A DNA stretch of 64,000 nucleotides from Echinococcus granulosus (Eukaryota; Platyhelminthes; Cestoda; Cyclophyllidea; Taeniidae): positions 69,813 to 133,812 of the forward strand of contig NW_020170463.1 of the NCBI RefSeq assembly GCF_000524195.1, in the 5' to 3' direction. This document shows positions 1 to 10,900 of this stretch, in pieces. The position numbers and the translations under genes were made by a program. Position 1 is the first letter of the stretch. The number at the start of each line of letters is the position of its first letter. Under the pieces are notes generated by a model. That model searched no databases. It saw only the letters and a program-made list of their open reading frames with translations, and was not told the DNA's origin.

Positions 1-358
1 GGCAGGAATCACCACAGCGCCACACTTCCCAGAATTTAGCAAAGATTCATCGGCCAACAATGGCCACCAATATGCACTACAGCATCGGTACAGTCCAGGC
101 GATATAAGTATTCTTCACAGACTCGGAAAGAATATAGGCAACATATTACATTACTTGCGTGCGTTCATCTCCGTTTTCTGTGATCGAATTCCACACGCAG
201 CACCTGTACCAACAAATTCCAACCTGAAAAACATCCCCGTACCTGTGAAAACGGAGTGAAATGTAGACAAACGACGTCTAGCGTGGTGAAGTTATGAGAT
301 AATCTTACCAATCAAATCAGTAAATTGACACTCAATCCAATGGTAGTCCGAACTGCAC

Positions 359-493
359 CTTTGGGTTTGTTCAAGTTGCGACTATTGAGGTCGCAGAAGA
401 CGCGATTCAGTTCATCGACGGAGAAGAGCATACTCGAGTTCCCCTTCTGAATGATACTGCAGCTGTTTCCACGTGTGTAAAACACGACGCACC
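359..493 (-). CDS. Weak candidate exon of an unidentified gene
   Basis: A 45-codon frame lies between an acceptor-like TTTTTGTAG and a donor-like AAG|GTGCAG, both phase 1. It reads CVVFYTRGNSCSIIQ then SSMLFSVDELNRVFCDLN and ends NLNKPK. Third positions are richer in G/C than the surroundings, which looks coding. The C-x(n)-LFSVDELNRVF pattern faintly recalls the sema domain of semaphorins and plexins, but this is not enough for a family call. No partner exon was found nearby. Confidence 0.25.
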
Positions 494-1689
494 CTACAAA
501 AACGGATAGCATAAAAACGTGGATAATACAACCGTCAATAAGTAGCTGTGGAAAGACTTCGGGAAGAATGGTAATTGTGATCTCGCGTCAGAAATATGCA
601 GACTTATACAGTTAAGGCACAAAAGACATAACAACGACCCGCAAATCGAAGTGCATTCTTACCTGAGAACAGAGCAGGGTAGCAGCAAAGCCCAATTTCA
701 AATGCAGTGTTCTTCGAATATCACTCGAAGCCTATTAGGTGCAGCATATGAAGAAATAAAATTTCGCCTACTTAAAGGTCCGGACCGTCATTAGCACCAA
801 CTGAAGCCAAAAAACTTACGATTCCTTCTTTTACTTTAACAACAACACCAATGTGACAAAAGGCACCAAAAGCGACAAGAAAAATAATGAGGAGTAGCCA
901 ATCAGCTTACACAAAACGAGTTAAGTAAAACAAAATACAAAAATAAAAAACGGAGAACAAAACTGAGTTAAAGTTACAGTATAAAAATACTTTTTTGCAA
1001 TGATTTAAACGACGGTAATTATCATTTCTGAATAAAAGACGGTAACTGGATACTAGAGAATGTACTTTTCAAAGTAGGTAAATAAGACCATCCATGCCGG
1101 CTTCATACGTCTGAATGGCAAATTTCGCAAAGAAGTCTGCTTCCAAAGATTTGAGATTGTCAAATGTTTAAATACGTAATAAAATGGAAAAATTATAGGA
1201 ATTTGCGGCAACTGAAGAAAAACAAACTAAATGATAAGTGTACTTAAACGGATTGGAGCCCCCAAAAAAATTCGCTCAACATGAAATTGATGTGTTCATT
1301 GCGAGTAGATGACATAAGAGGCAAAAAATACCATAGCACAAAAACAAATATGTAGGGACTCCTTGACAAAAATCGAAGCCATCCGAAGGTGAGATTACAT
1401 AAAAATGGGATTCTCCGACAGGGAGGGGACTCCATGGAAGAAAACGAGGCCAGATCAAGGTCAGATTACGTCATAAAGGCAGTCAGTAAGGTTCCTTTAG
1501 TCTTGTCAAAACTTGAAAAGAGCCCTAGTTTAAGGTATATCTTTCAGCTGACGTATGATATCGCAGTGTCACCCCAGTCCTCTTTTAAGCCTATTGTACA
1601 TATTTTACACAGGTGTAATTTCTTCACTTGTCACAGGAAAGTGTTTACAACCAACCTGATCTCTACTTCTGGGTGATATACCTTTGCTA
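494..1689. other. No gene seen
   Basis: AT-rich DNA with stop codons in all frames beyond about 95 codons. The 95-codon frame at 1389-1676 has no domain features. Confidence 0.6.
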
Positions 1690-2425
1690 AGAATAGTGGA
1701 AAAATTGAAGTTTTCTTACTTTTGTGGGTGGATGAGGTTATATCCGCCACGAAATTGGTCTACACTGCTTGTTTTGTATCAAAAATCTGTATTTAAATGA
1801 AGGCACATCTAAACAAACTAGTTCCAACTTGCCGGTTAATTTGCAAATGCTGAAACACATTAATTGCTTGTCTAACTCTCGGTTTCGGTAACGAACCGCT
1901 TGATGGCTCCGCTATTGCAAATCCACTGGGTGACCTGGCCATTGGGAGATGCCACTAACTCTTGGTTTTGCCGATACGCAGTTTGCAGGTAGCACGGAAT
2001 CTCAGGTACAACAGAATTGACAAGATGTATTGTTGGCGGCAAAATCCAGTGTCTGCTCGCTTGCATTAAAATGTAATGATCACCTTTCACCTTTCCGGGA
2101 GTGACCCTTGAGATAACAGCTGCGCTGCGATTGTCGACACAGATGACTGATCATTATGGAGCTCCCAGGAAAATGTCTAATAAAGGTAAGGTGAGGTAGT
2201 GACTGGATATTTTGTTTATCTATACAGTTTCCTCTGTACTTGGGTGTTGTCCCCTCTTCGCGCCGTGTACTCACAGATAGGGAAAGCCTGGCGGCCGCGG
2301 GAAGTGATTAAGTGACCTGGTCTCTGGACCCAGCCAGGAGTCCCCAAGTGCCGTTTTACGGCGTCGCTGAGTATTCCGTCCAAGTACTGTGTCCCCTTTC
2401 GTCTTATGACAAGTCTCCACCGTTT
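1690..2425 (+). repeat. Interspersed repeat A, copy 1
   Basis: Shares with 17880-18180 a run of ordered blocks: GCACATCTAAACAAACTAG / GCATCTAAACAGGCTCG, TTGTCTAACTCTCGGTT / TTGTCTAAATCTCGGTT, and GACCTGGTCTCT with the following CAGCC/AGTCC segment. Its end (about 2365-2420) also resembles the end of the TRIM LTR (AGTACTGTGTC, TTCGTCTT). Class unknown; possibly derived from an LTR element. Confidence 0.55.
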
Positions 2426-2589
2426 ATCAACAAATCATATAGCCCAAAATAACACTAAATACAGGAGCAGCATAGACATCAATTGATGCTCAAGATGGGC
2501 GCAGGGTCCTCAATCCCTGTGAGTTTAGCCAACACTTTGATAGGAGAGACGAACTTCAGGCCCTGCTATTTCTTTCATTACTCGCCTTT

Positions 2590-3130
2590 ATCATCAGATG
2601 TACCTGAGAAGCCGTTTGCTACTTGTAGCTAAGTAGAGCTCTTTTCCTTTCTAGTTCTCCACTGTGCGTCGGACTATTCAAATGCGAATACACTTTGCTA
2701 AACTGACAAGTTGAGTAGAAAATTCTGACTCAACAATCTTGTAGCAACCCGTTGTTTTAACAAGAGGTGGCAGTTTTTCAAGGCCAACCATTAGTTGATG
2801 TTGTCAGGGCAAAGTGGCATCCACTTTGTCAATCCTCGGCTTCTAAGAACATTTTCTTTTGCCAGGTTTATGTCAGGAAGGAAACTGGTGAGGCTGCTTG
2901 ACTGCGCCTATTTTCATCTGTTTCGTCGTGAGCAAGCGGTCAGAGGTCTGGCTAAAATGAATTGGAATTGTGTGTTTCTTAAATTGTTGATCTACCCAGG
3001 CATTGGTGTGGCTTGTTTTCTCACTTAAACATTTCCTAACCCTAGTGTGGAAGTTCAATTCAGCCAGTAGGAGTGCAGTGGAGGCGCATTCATTCACATA
3101 ATCGGTGTCTCTTGTGGCAGGTCAAAATAC
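2590..3130 (+). repeat. Interspersed repeat E, copy 1
   Basis: Matches the reverse complement of 16660-17245 in ordered blocks: ATGTACCTGAGAA, CACTTTGCTAAACTG, CTGACTCAACAATCTTG, GCAGTGGAGG, GCATTCAT, AATCGGTGTCT. Class unknown; no coding frame shared between the copies. Confidence 0.65.
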
Positions 3131-3594
3131 CAAAGTGATTGCAAGAAGTGAGGGGAAATGGTTTTTACCAGCTTATCCAATTAATCGCATTTAGTGTCGC
3201 CATGGATTCTATACCAGCAGATTTGGATTGTAATTATGAATGCTTACTTGTTGTGGCCTTTATTACCTTTGCAAAGGGGCACATACGTTATGTAATTGCC
3301 ACCTTTATTGCCTTATTAAAGTTCTATTTTCTATCTACTTTGTCTCACAAATGATTGGTTACTCCCAAACACGGCAATAATTATTTGGGAAGAAGTAGTC
3401 TTGGAGGAAAATGAGGGGTGATGTTTGTCAGGTTGATGGTACTGCTAATTGTTGGACCTTCTGGAAGAAATTGATAGGGAAGTATTCTGTCCTCCCTCCA
3501 ACGCAAACAAGGTAAGTATGTTCCTAGGCAGATAGTAGTGCCAAGAGTTTATTTAAATCCTTCTTAGGAATTTTTGTTCAAGGTCCTTTACAAT

Positions 3595-3945
3595 AAAAGT
3601 GCGGAGCTGGTTCTGATATGGTTAGCCGCACACTCTTCCCGTCGTCATGACATTTAAGTTGCCAGTGGTGGTTGTTAACCTCTTCCAGGCATCGAAATAA
3701 CTGTTACTTCATTATAGTTGATAACGGTCTGTTTTATTTACTGCAAATAACTTTTGGTAGCTATACCGTGTGACCCCCCACTGGGGAAATTCGCTTTTCT
3801 AATGCAAATAAAATATTACCACCCCCGGATAAACAATCATCCTACTTCAGCAGAAGTATTGCTCGAAAAGTTGAGTTGATTGTATCCATCCATCCACACT
3901 CGCAAGTGTCAGTCTTTTCAACTTTTGTTTAGCATTCTTTGCAAT
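3595..3945 (+). repeat. Interspersed repeat B, copy 1
   Basis: Shares GAGCTGGTTCTGATA, GTGGTTGTTAACCTCT, CTTTTGGTAGCTAT, GTGTGACC, GGGGAAATTC and the CAAGTG-CAGTCTTTTCAA end with the other B copies. Non-coding; class unknown. Confidence 0.7.
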
Positions 3946-4106
3946 GACCCAAATTTCTGTGTCGTGTCTGGAATACAAGGTACCGTCCATATACCCATTG
4001 GATTTGATGAACAAAACAGCTGGATGACTAGATTGTGGACGGTGTGCCATAGTAGGAGGGAGGGATGTGGCGTTACCAAAGAGGACACAACTGTAGGTGT
4101 ATGGGG

Positions 4107-4690
4107 ATATGCATCCATTGGCAGTACATTTCAAGCACACCTCGTTAATTTATCTGGCAAATCCGAAGGGATTTGCTATGCTACCATGTCTGACAAGGTT
4201 TGGATATTAATCACGTGAATGCCAACATCTACTGTGACTGCAGTCATTCCCACCAAATTACTTACCACCCTCATGAACTGCGAGGGAAAATGTGGTGCAA
4301 GAAATGCTGCCAAATGGTTCCACCAGTGAGTCATACACATCTCATTACAGTCATTCTCTCGGCATTTTGGTCTTTTATTCTTCCACATACTTTACAAAAC
4401 GGTTGCGCTATTCCGATGGGAGTGGTAGCTGACGGACACGTCCGAAGACAGAGACACAGTCAAACCGACAAAATTATATGTAACAGAAAATGACTCTTGC
4501 ATTCAATCGCGCACCATTTGAATAAGACCATTGTTGGTCTGGTCTATTGGAATGTTCAAGGCATCTATCCAGGCATTCTACTCATTTGATTCACCCAGTG
4601 GCCACTCCCTACTTGTGAGGCATACAGTACCTCGTTTCAACAGCTTTGTACTTGCTTCGTGTCTGTGTCCGAGAGTGTGGTGCTCTACGA
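4107..4690 (+). repeat. Interspersed repeat C, copy 1
   Basis: Directly repeated at 5787-6390. Shared blocks include CAATCGCGCACCATTTGAAT, GACAGAGACACAGTCAAACC, ATCTACTATGACTGCAG-like and GAGGCATACAGTACCTCG. It lies between B copies 1 and 2. No conserved ORF between copies. Confidence 0.75.
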
Positions 4691-4704
4691 TGGATGAAAG
4701 CTGT

Positions 4705-5005
4705 TCGTATGACCGCCTACTGGAGAAATTCACTTTTCGGACGAGCATACAATACGCCACCCTATTATACACATTTGTTCTCATTCTGCCGGAGTTATTG
4801 CCTAGAATGTCAAGTCGATTATATCCACCCACCCACAAACACAAGTGCAAGTGCCAGTCTTTTCAAGTTGTTAATTATGAAGTGGAAATTTTACGTTGAA
4901 GCTCGAATCCTGTCGAGTTTTTAACTTCGGAGTGCAACCGACGACGAAGTCTGCATGAGTGTTATATGATGTGTAGAGCGTATAATCAAGTGACTGCTGG
5001 TTAAC
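4705..5005 (+). repeat. Interspersed repeat B, copy 2
   Basis: Contains TGACCGCCTACTGGAGAAA, GATTATATCCACCCACCC, GTGCCAGTCTTTTCAAG, TTAATTATGAAGTGG, CCTGTCGAGTTTTTAAC and AAGTGACTGCTGG, all recurring at 29.4 and (inverted) 15 kb. Confidence 0.7.
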
Positions 5006-5786
5006 TGCTGCTGCTGCTACACCAGTATATTAACATCTAACAGTTGACCAAATGCTTCTGCTTTACAAACTGAGGTTTAAAATCACTTCTATAGCCATGG
5101 ATGTTACAGCTCTATCCATACCTTCCCCATTTGTACCTGAAAAAGGTGTTGCTGCACAGTTCGGTGACAAAAAAGTGATTCGTCAATAAAGAAGTTCCAC
5201 TAAAACTCTCTTCCACATGGTTCCAAACTCGCACTCGTGGAGGCTTCCATGGCAATCATGTGTGGCATGGCATGCGAAGAGTGTGTTACAGTTGCTTGTG
5301 GTGGTGGTGGCTGAACAAAGAGTCGCCGACAGATGATGCGATTAAACAACTTCAATTTTTTGGTTTGTAGTGGCACATTCATGAGTAGATATACCAGGGA
5401 ATGGAGGAACAATTCTCTACTTGTCGCTTAACATTCAAAAGGGAAACACTTGCTACTCACTATTGCCAAAAGTGAGTTTAGGCTCACAGATGAAAATCAG
5501 CTTTCCTCCGATGATGTGCAACGCATTTAACTGGTGACATTAACACACGTGTTTATGAGAGCTAGAGTGAGTCCTGTCGAGTGCCCAACAAACGTTAAAT
5601 TAAACAGGCGACAATTGAAATGCCTTTGACATATGTGTCTGTGTTAGCCGATACACGAGCAGACAAGGCGACACGGCTGACTGGCTGGCTAAATGGCTGA
5701 ATGGATGGTTTACTGCATAATAAGTACCGTCGAATTTCCAGGATGACTTCACGTTTGCCTGCAGCATGCCTAGCATTTGATTGATC

Positions 5787-6390
5787 TCATATCCAAAAGA
5801 ATTAGCGGCACACTTCAAGCCCACCTCATTGATGTATTTGGCATATCCGTAGGGAACTGGTAAACTTCTATGTTCTACAATGTTTGGATATCAATCAAGT
5901 TAAAGCCATCACTTGGTAAACCACAGAGCCAATATCTACTATGACTGCAGCCATTCCACCAAATTGGTTACCATCCTCATTAACTGAGAGGGGAAATGTG
6001 GTACAAGGGAAGCTGCAAAGTGGATTCCAACCGCATGTCATACACTAGCACATGGCAATCATCCTCCTCCTATACTGGACTTTCGTTCTTCCACGTACTC
6101 TACAGGAAGACCCGCTGTTCCGATAGGAGTGGCGGCTGACTGACTCAGCCGCTGACAGAGACACAGTCAAACCGACAAAATTACATGGAATAGAAAACGA
6201 CATTTGCATTCAATCGCGCACCATTTGAATAAGGCCATTGTTGGTAGCGTCTATCGGAATGTCCAAGTCATCCATTCGGACATTCTATCCACCTGATCCA
6301 TTCACTGCCAACTCCACACCTCTGAGGCATACAGTACTTCGCTTCAACGGCTCTGTGCTCGGTTCGTGTCTACACTCGTGAGTATAGTGC
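5787..6390 (+). repeat. Interspersed repeat C, copy 2
   Basis: Same orientation as copy 1 and about 1.69 kb from it. Identity is higher than in the other families (roughly 75% by eye), with an unbroken match of about 20 bases at CAATCGCGCACCATTTGAAT. Confidence 0.75.
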
Positions 6391-7429
6391 GCTGTAAGGC
6401 ACAAAACTGCTCTCCATCAGTTGTTCACTTGTCAAAGACCAAACCGCATTTGCAGTTACTATCTGGTTATTCAATACATCTTTGTTCATCTCGACCATGT
6501 GGAAGAAGCATTTCTTCTTCCAGGCCCATTGAGCCAGTCTGTCTAAATTTGACTGACCAATATGACACAAGACCATTTGCCTAATATAGTTATCAGAATT
6601 GGAAGACGGGAAGAGGGGAGATAGTCATTCATTCTTTCTCCTCAGCCGTCCTTCGCATTCCTCGGATACCGACTCCTTTAAGTGATTGCAATTGTTTGTT
6701 CATGCTTTTCATATATGAAGATCATATAAACATATACGAATAGGAGTTAGTATCTAGAAATCAAAAGAGAGGCAAAGATGGATGCGACAAGGCTCAGGTT
6801 TGATCGTCAAAATGTGTATCATGTTTTAGAAATGAAGCAGACACTGTTTCAGTGCCTGTTTATAATTATTTCCCATATATAGTCCATTTCTTAAAAACTG
6901 AACTTATTTTCGTTACTTATAAGTGATATTTTAAACTATTATTTTTCGGGATGTTTGTTAGACGGGAATCCGAACTAGGACGGATTTCATACAACATTGC
7001 GCAAAATATCCTCCCTCAATTCGGTACTGTTATACAAGTACTGGACAGCTGGTGGACAACTAACGCAAATAGTGGTAACACTTCTTGCGGTTAGTCAGTA
7101 TGAAGCACTAAATGGGAGTTGTCTGATTGCATCAATTGATGGCGACTCTTTGTTCAGCCACCACCACACATTGCTGTCACACCCTCTCCACATGCTATGC
7201 TAAATATAAAGGTCAGGGAGGCCTCTACAAGCACATGCGTGGAACCACGTGAAAGTGAGTTTATCGGCAATATCGAAGGACTTGTTTTAAAGTGTTTCTG
7301 GACAAGACGTTGTTCTGCTACTGAGATTTACTACCACGCACTTTGGGATACATATTGAGAAGTTGTGGGTAGAGCATGGCAAAGGGCAGTGACAATAGGC
7401 TGCTTAGCAGCGGTTTGATTCGGACACAA
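6391..7429. other. No gene seen
   Basis: AT-rich intergenic DNA after repeat C; only short unsupported frames. Confidence 0.6.
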
Positions 7430-7710
7430 GCCCTTTCTTAATGGTGCAATAAACCGGAGCCTTAGACCCCTCTCCTCGGCTACGCTACTAACAACTCTTC
7501 GCTTCACCACACGTCACTACCTCCGCGTGCCCGCCACCCTTTATACCAGTGGCCTACCACCCTGCACCCGCAACACCCCTACACCGCCTACACTAGAGCC
7601 TGCCGCTCACAGTGTTTCCGATGCACATCCCCCATCATCACTTCGGTGCAGCATATTGCATAATGCGCACTCTGCGGCGCAGAGCGCATTCGCCCTCGGG
7701 TGAACTCGAT

Positions 7711-7753
<43 letters not shown>

Positions 7754-7790
7754 CCCACGAAGGCTGCCGTGTCCGCATGCTACACTGCAT
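7430..7790 (-). repeat. tRNA-Asn-derived, SINE-like sequence
   Basis: The head at 7691-7764 is a recognisable tRNA-Asn with GTT anticodon (7728-7730). It is followed on the minus strand by about 260 bp of unusually GC-rich, non-coding sequence. No run of T follows the tRNA part, so it is not a normal tRNA gene end. A tRNA head plus unrelated body is the usual SINE layout. No second copy was found in this window, so family status is inference. Confidence 0.5.
7691..7764 (-). pseudogene. tRNA-Asn(GTT)-like sequence, probably pseudogene or SINE head
   Basis: 74 bases fold as a cloverleaf: acceptor GCCTTCG/CGAGGGC pairs fully with one G-U, and anticodon arm TTCGG-CTGTTAA-CCGAA is perfect. The D stem (GGGC/GCGC) has one mismatch. 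The T loop reads ATCGAGT in place of TTCGA, which damages the B box and the T54-A58 interaction. The A-box region keeps AATCGGTTAGCGC. The sequence is clearly tRNA-Asn derived, but probably not functional. Confidence 0.65.
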
Positions 7791-10289
7791 TGTCATCCGC
7801 AAGCCTCCTCCTTTGTACACCTCTAACAAATCCTCAGCTCAGTCCCCAAAACCATCTCACTATCGCCATCACCTTCCCATCCCCAAGCCGAGCACACACT
7901 CATGGACGCGATTTGTAAATCAGACGCACTCGAACATTGTGTATACGGATCTGCCAATCGACATATGTTAGCATCTTGGTGCCAAGCAATAAGAAGTACG
8001 TGAACTCCCAATATGAGGTTCGGCATCGACATCTGCTGCCTAATGCATGCACATAAACTGCCACATAAATTTGACAGGTCTAGTAATTTCCCATCAAGCA
8101 TGTGTACTCATCTTTAGTGAAAGCTGCCCGAGCACTTTATGATCAACTGCGTACTTGTTCCCTCGTCTTTTTCATTTGTGCATGCCGTCAGATGCCTCTC
8201 TTTCTAGACGATGAATTCACGTGTCTATGTTGCTCCCAAATATCCACATATCGTTTGTATTTAAATAGTCTTTCAAAAGCTTGCAACTTTAAAGGGGATG
8301 TTAAACAGTAAATGAGATAATTTATTTCCTTTAAATCTTGTCGTCTTGATACCATCTTTTACCGTGTATTTAATTTCCGGCAGGAAAATAATTTGACAGG
8401 TGGCACTTCCGCTTTGCAACACGACACCTCGTTCTCTATGCCCTTTTGCCCAATGGCAGTAAATCTTCCGCTGTGCTGGTTTAAGTCATCACGACGGTGC
8501 GGAAGACCTGAGATGCCATAAGAGTACGTAAGTGGAATTATTCGTGAGGAGTTCAAATTTACTTATGGATTATATGGCTAGCACTTAATATATTTATTCT
8601 CTGAAATAAAATGATTAGTGGAAGAAAGCATCTAAGCACCGAAAGCTTAATTACTGTCATCATTTGTAAGAACAATCTGTGGAAAGCGCTTGTGTCGGTG
8701 CATCTCTATGGACTACCTGTTAACAAGAATGTTCTGGGATAAATTCGAACCTAGCCTTTCTTCCAGGAAGCAATATTCCAGACCTGTCTTGAATTTGTGT
8801 TCACCTGTTTGACCACGGACACTACTGAGGTCCCAACCTGAGTAATAATGAGGTAGGCCTCTGAGAGGACGTGGTCATTATATCTGATGGTGTGACGATA
8901 AAAGAAGTGCTACATAGACGTCCAAGTTTTCGAAATGTTTAGCTACGTTTCCTAGGCGCTCAAGACTTGTTGTTGCTCCACAAAGAAGACGTTTCATTGG
9001 CTGATGGCTATTTACAGGGAGGCATCCGTCAAGTGGGAACGACATGTAGCTTTCTATCATTTCACTACTCTCTAGTAGCTTGTTTCAATTACCTGCAAAT
9101 GTCGTGGACAACGCACAATGGACGATATGAACTCGTCTAGGGCTGGTGCCTTCTGCGGAACACTAGATATGATAGTGACTTCAATGATCCTTCCATGGTG
9201 AAGATCCGCAAATTTAACCACTCGTTGTGATGACTGCAGGGTGACAAATTTCAGGTAAGCATACATTTGGTTTGCCTCAAATCCTGATGTATGATTTACT
9301 GGAGATTAGCAAATTCGCCCACCATTGCACCGAAAGAACGCAATGCACTCCCTCAACTTGACCACCTCAAAGACCAATTATTTGGTAGCGTAATGTGTGC
9401 ATAATTCCAACACACTTGACCACTACCAATTAGGGCAAACTATTAATCAACCCTAGAAACACTTTTATTGCCATAGATGCAAGCCCCTCATCCCACTTCC
9501 ATCAGCACGTACGATAGATGTAGAGCCTACGGTGCACGATATTTGGGTCGAAGTTTCGAGGTGTCTTTTCCCCTAAATTATCTCATATTTCCTTTTAATG
9601 GTGCCTTTTTTCCCTTTGAAATGCGTCACGAGGCAGATGAATTCGTAGGTACCAATTTCACTCATGTCATCAAAACTGGCCGATTGATGTAGATACTGCT
9701 GAATGGTTTGGCAGTCCTCCGCGGTAGTAAATACCCAAAGTCCATTTAAGCCTGGAGCCATTTATCAAGGACCATTCTCAGGTTCATTTTGTATGTTCCA
9801 CTAACTTTAGCCGGATGTGGAGGGACGAGCACGTGCTACATTGGAGGCACCAGCAAGCAGACCCCATCCTAGTGGACAACAGTCTTGCCTTCTGTGACTG
9901 AATACAAAACCCTAATGCCACTGAAGATGAGCCTCTACTGCAAATGGTCAACTATTTGTTCCTTGTGGTCAGCAAGATGATCATTAACAACTGAAGCAAC
10001 ATCAGGCTTAAAGGCGGTCGGTAAAGCTCTTTATGCAGCTGTCTTTGATACCTATGTGAATGTGTGATCCACTTGAATAGACGATAGTTCCTCCACGTCC
10101 CTGCCGTGCGAACAAGTGCAATGTAATAAGTTAGCAGTATGTTTAACTCTTTATTCTGTTAACAGGGGCTGCTTAGGTGGCATACTATTGTACATTTAGT
10201 TAGGGAAGGTGCTCTCCAGCCATGTCAGCAGACTTAAGCCCTACCGTATGTCATCAATAAAAACTGAGGAAGCTGCAGTGACACAGAAC
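7791..10289. other. No gene seen
   Basis: No frame over 92 codons and no recognised motif. Near 10145-10190 a stretch (TTAAC...GGCTGCTTAGG...ACTATTG) resembles the left flank of the TRIM at 27540-27584, so another dispersed repeat probably crosses this part. Confidence 0.55.
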
Positions 10290-10900
10290 AACATATAGGC
10301 AGATGACTCTTTAGCTAAGAGAATTGGTTGCAGACTGGTGAGGATGAGTGGATATGATGCGAAGCATTTAGCTCCGTGAGACTACTTTAAATCTTGTCGC
10401 CTATCTAAGCAGTCCTGTGTTTTTGCTATTATTCAGCCAAGTGGCGATTGGCATCCGAAATTCCCTTCTCCTAAAGCATGCACCAGATCTGGTTCTGAGT
10501 GTGGTTCTCATTTCAAGCATTTTGAGATGAATGCAATGGCCAATACATTACACGTCACAAGTAGATCATAGCCGCGGTAGAGATAGTAGAAGCAGGGAGA
10601 TGCATCAGTGGTCTATCGAATGACGCATCAAATGGCTTACCACATGCAAGAAGATGAATTGACTGGCATCGGTGCTTTGTAAGTGGTTTCTCAACAGCCG
10701 ACTACGCTGTGATAGCCGAGACAGGAAAATGAACATGGGGTGGTCGGTGATGCCACTGAAGTAATAAAAAGAACAGAGAATAGAACAGAGGAATTGCATG
10801 AGGTTGAAGTTCGTGATTAACTATGCAGACGATTCAGTCTCCGCAGGTTGTACTTCCTATCTACAGCACGTCGTTCAGTGAATGCTAGTAACCTCTTAGT
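10290..10900 (+). repeat. Interspersed repeat D, copy 1
   Basis: Shares with 19655-20240: GATGCGAAGCATTT, CTCCGTGA-ACTACTTTAA, GGGAGATGCGTC/GGGAGATGCATC, GGTTTCTCAACA, GGAAAATGAAC and CTTCAGTC/TTCAGTCTCC. Block order is the same over about 550 bp. Class unknown. Confidence 0.7.

Noticed and set aside
2..262. 86-codon plus-strand frame open from the window edge
   Set aside because: No Met, no recognised domain and no splice evidence; a frame of this length is plausible by chance at one of six frames.
7612..7971. 119-codon plus-strand frame
   Set aside because: It crosses the tRNA-Asn-derived sequence in antisense, so it is repeat DNA rather than a gene.
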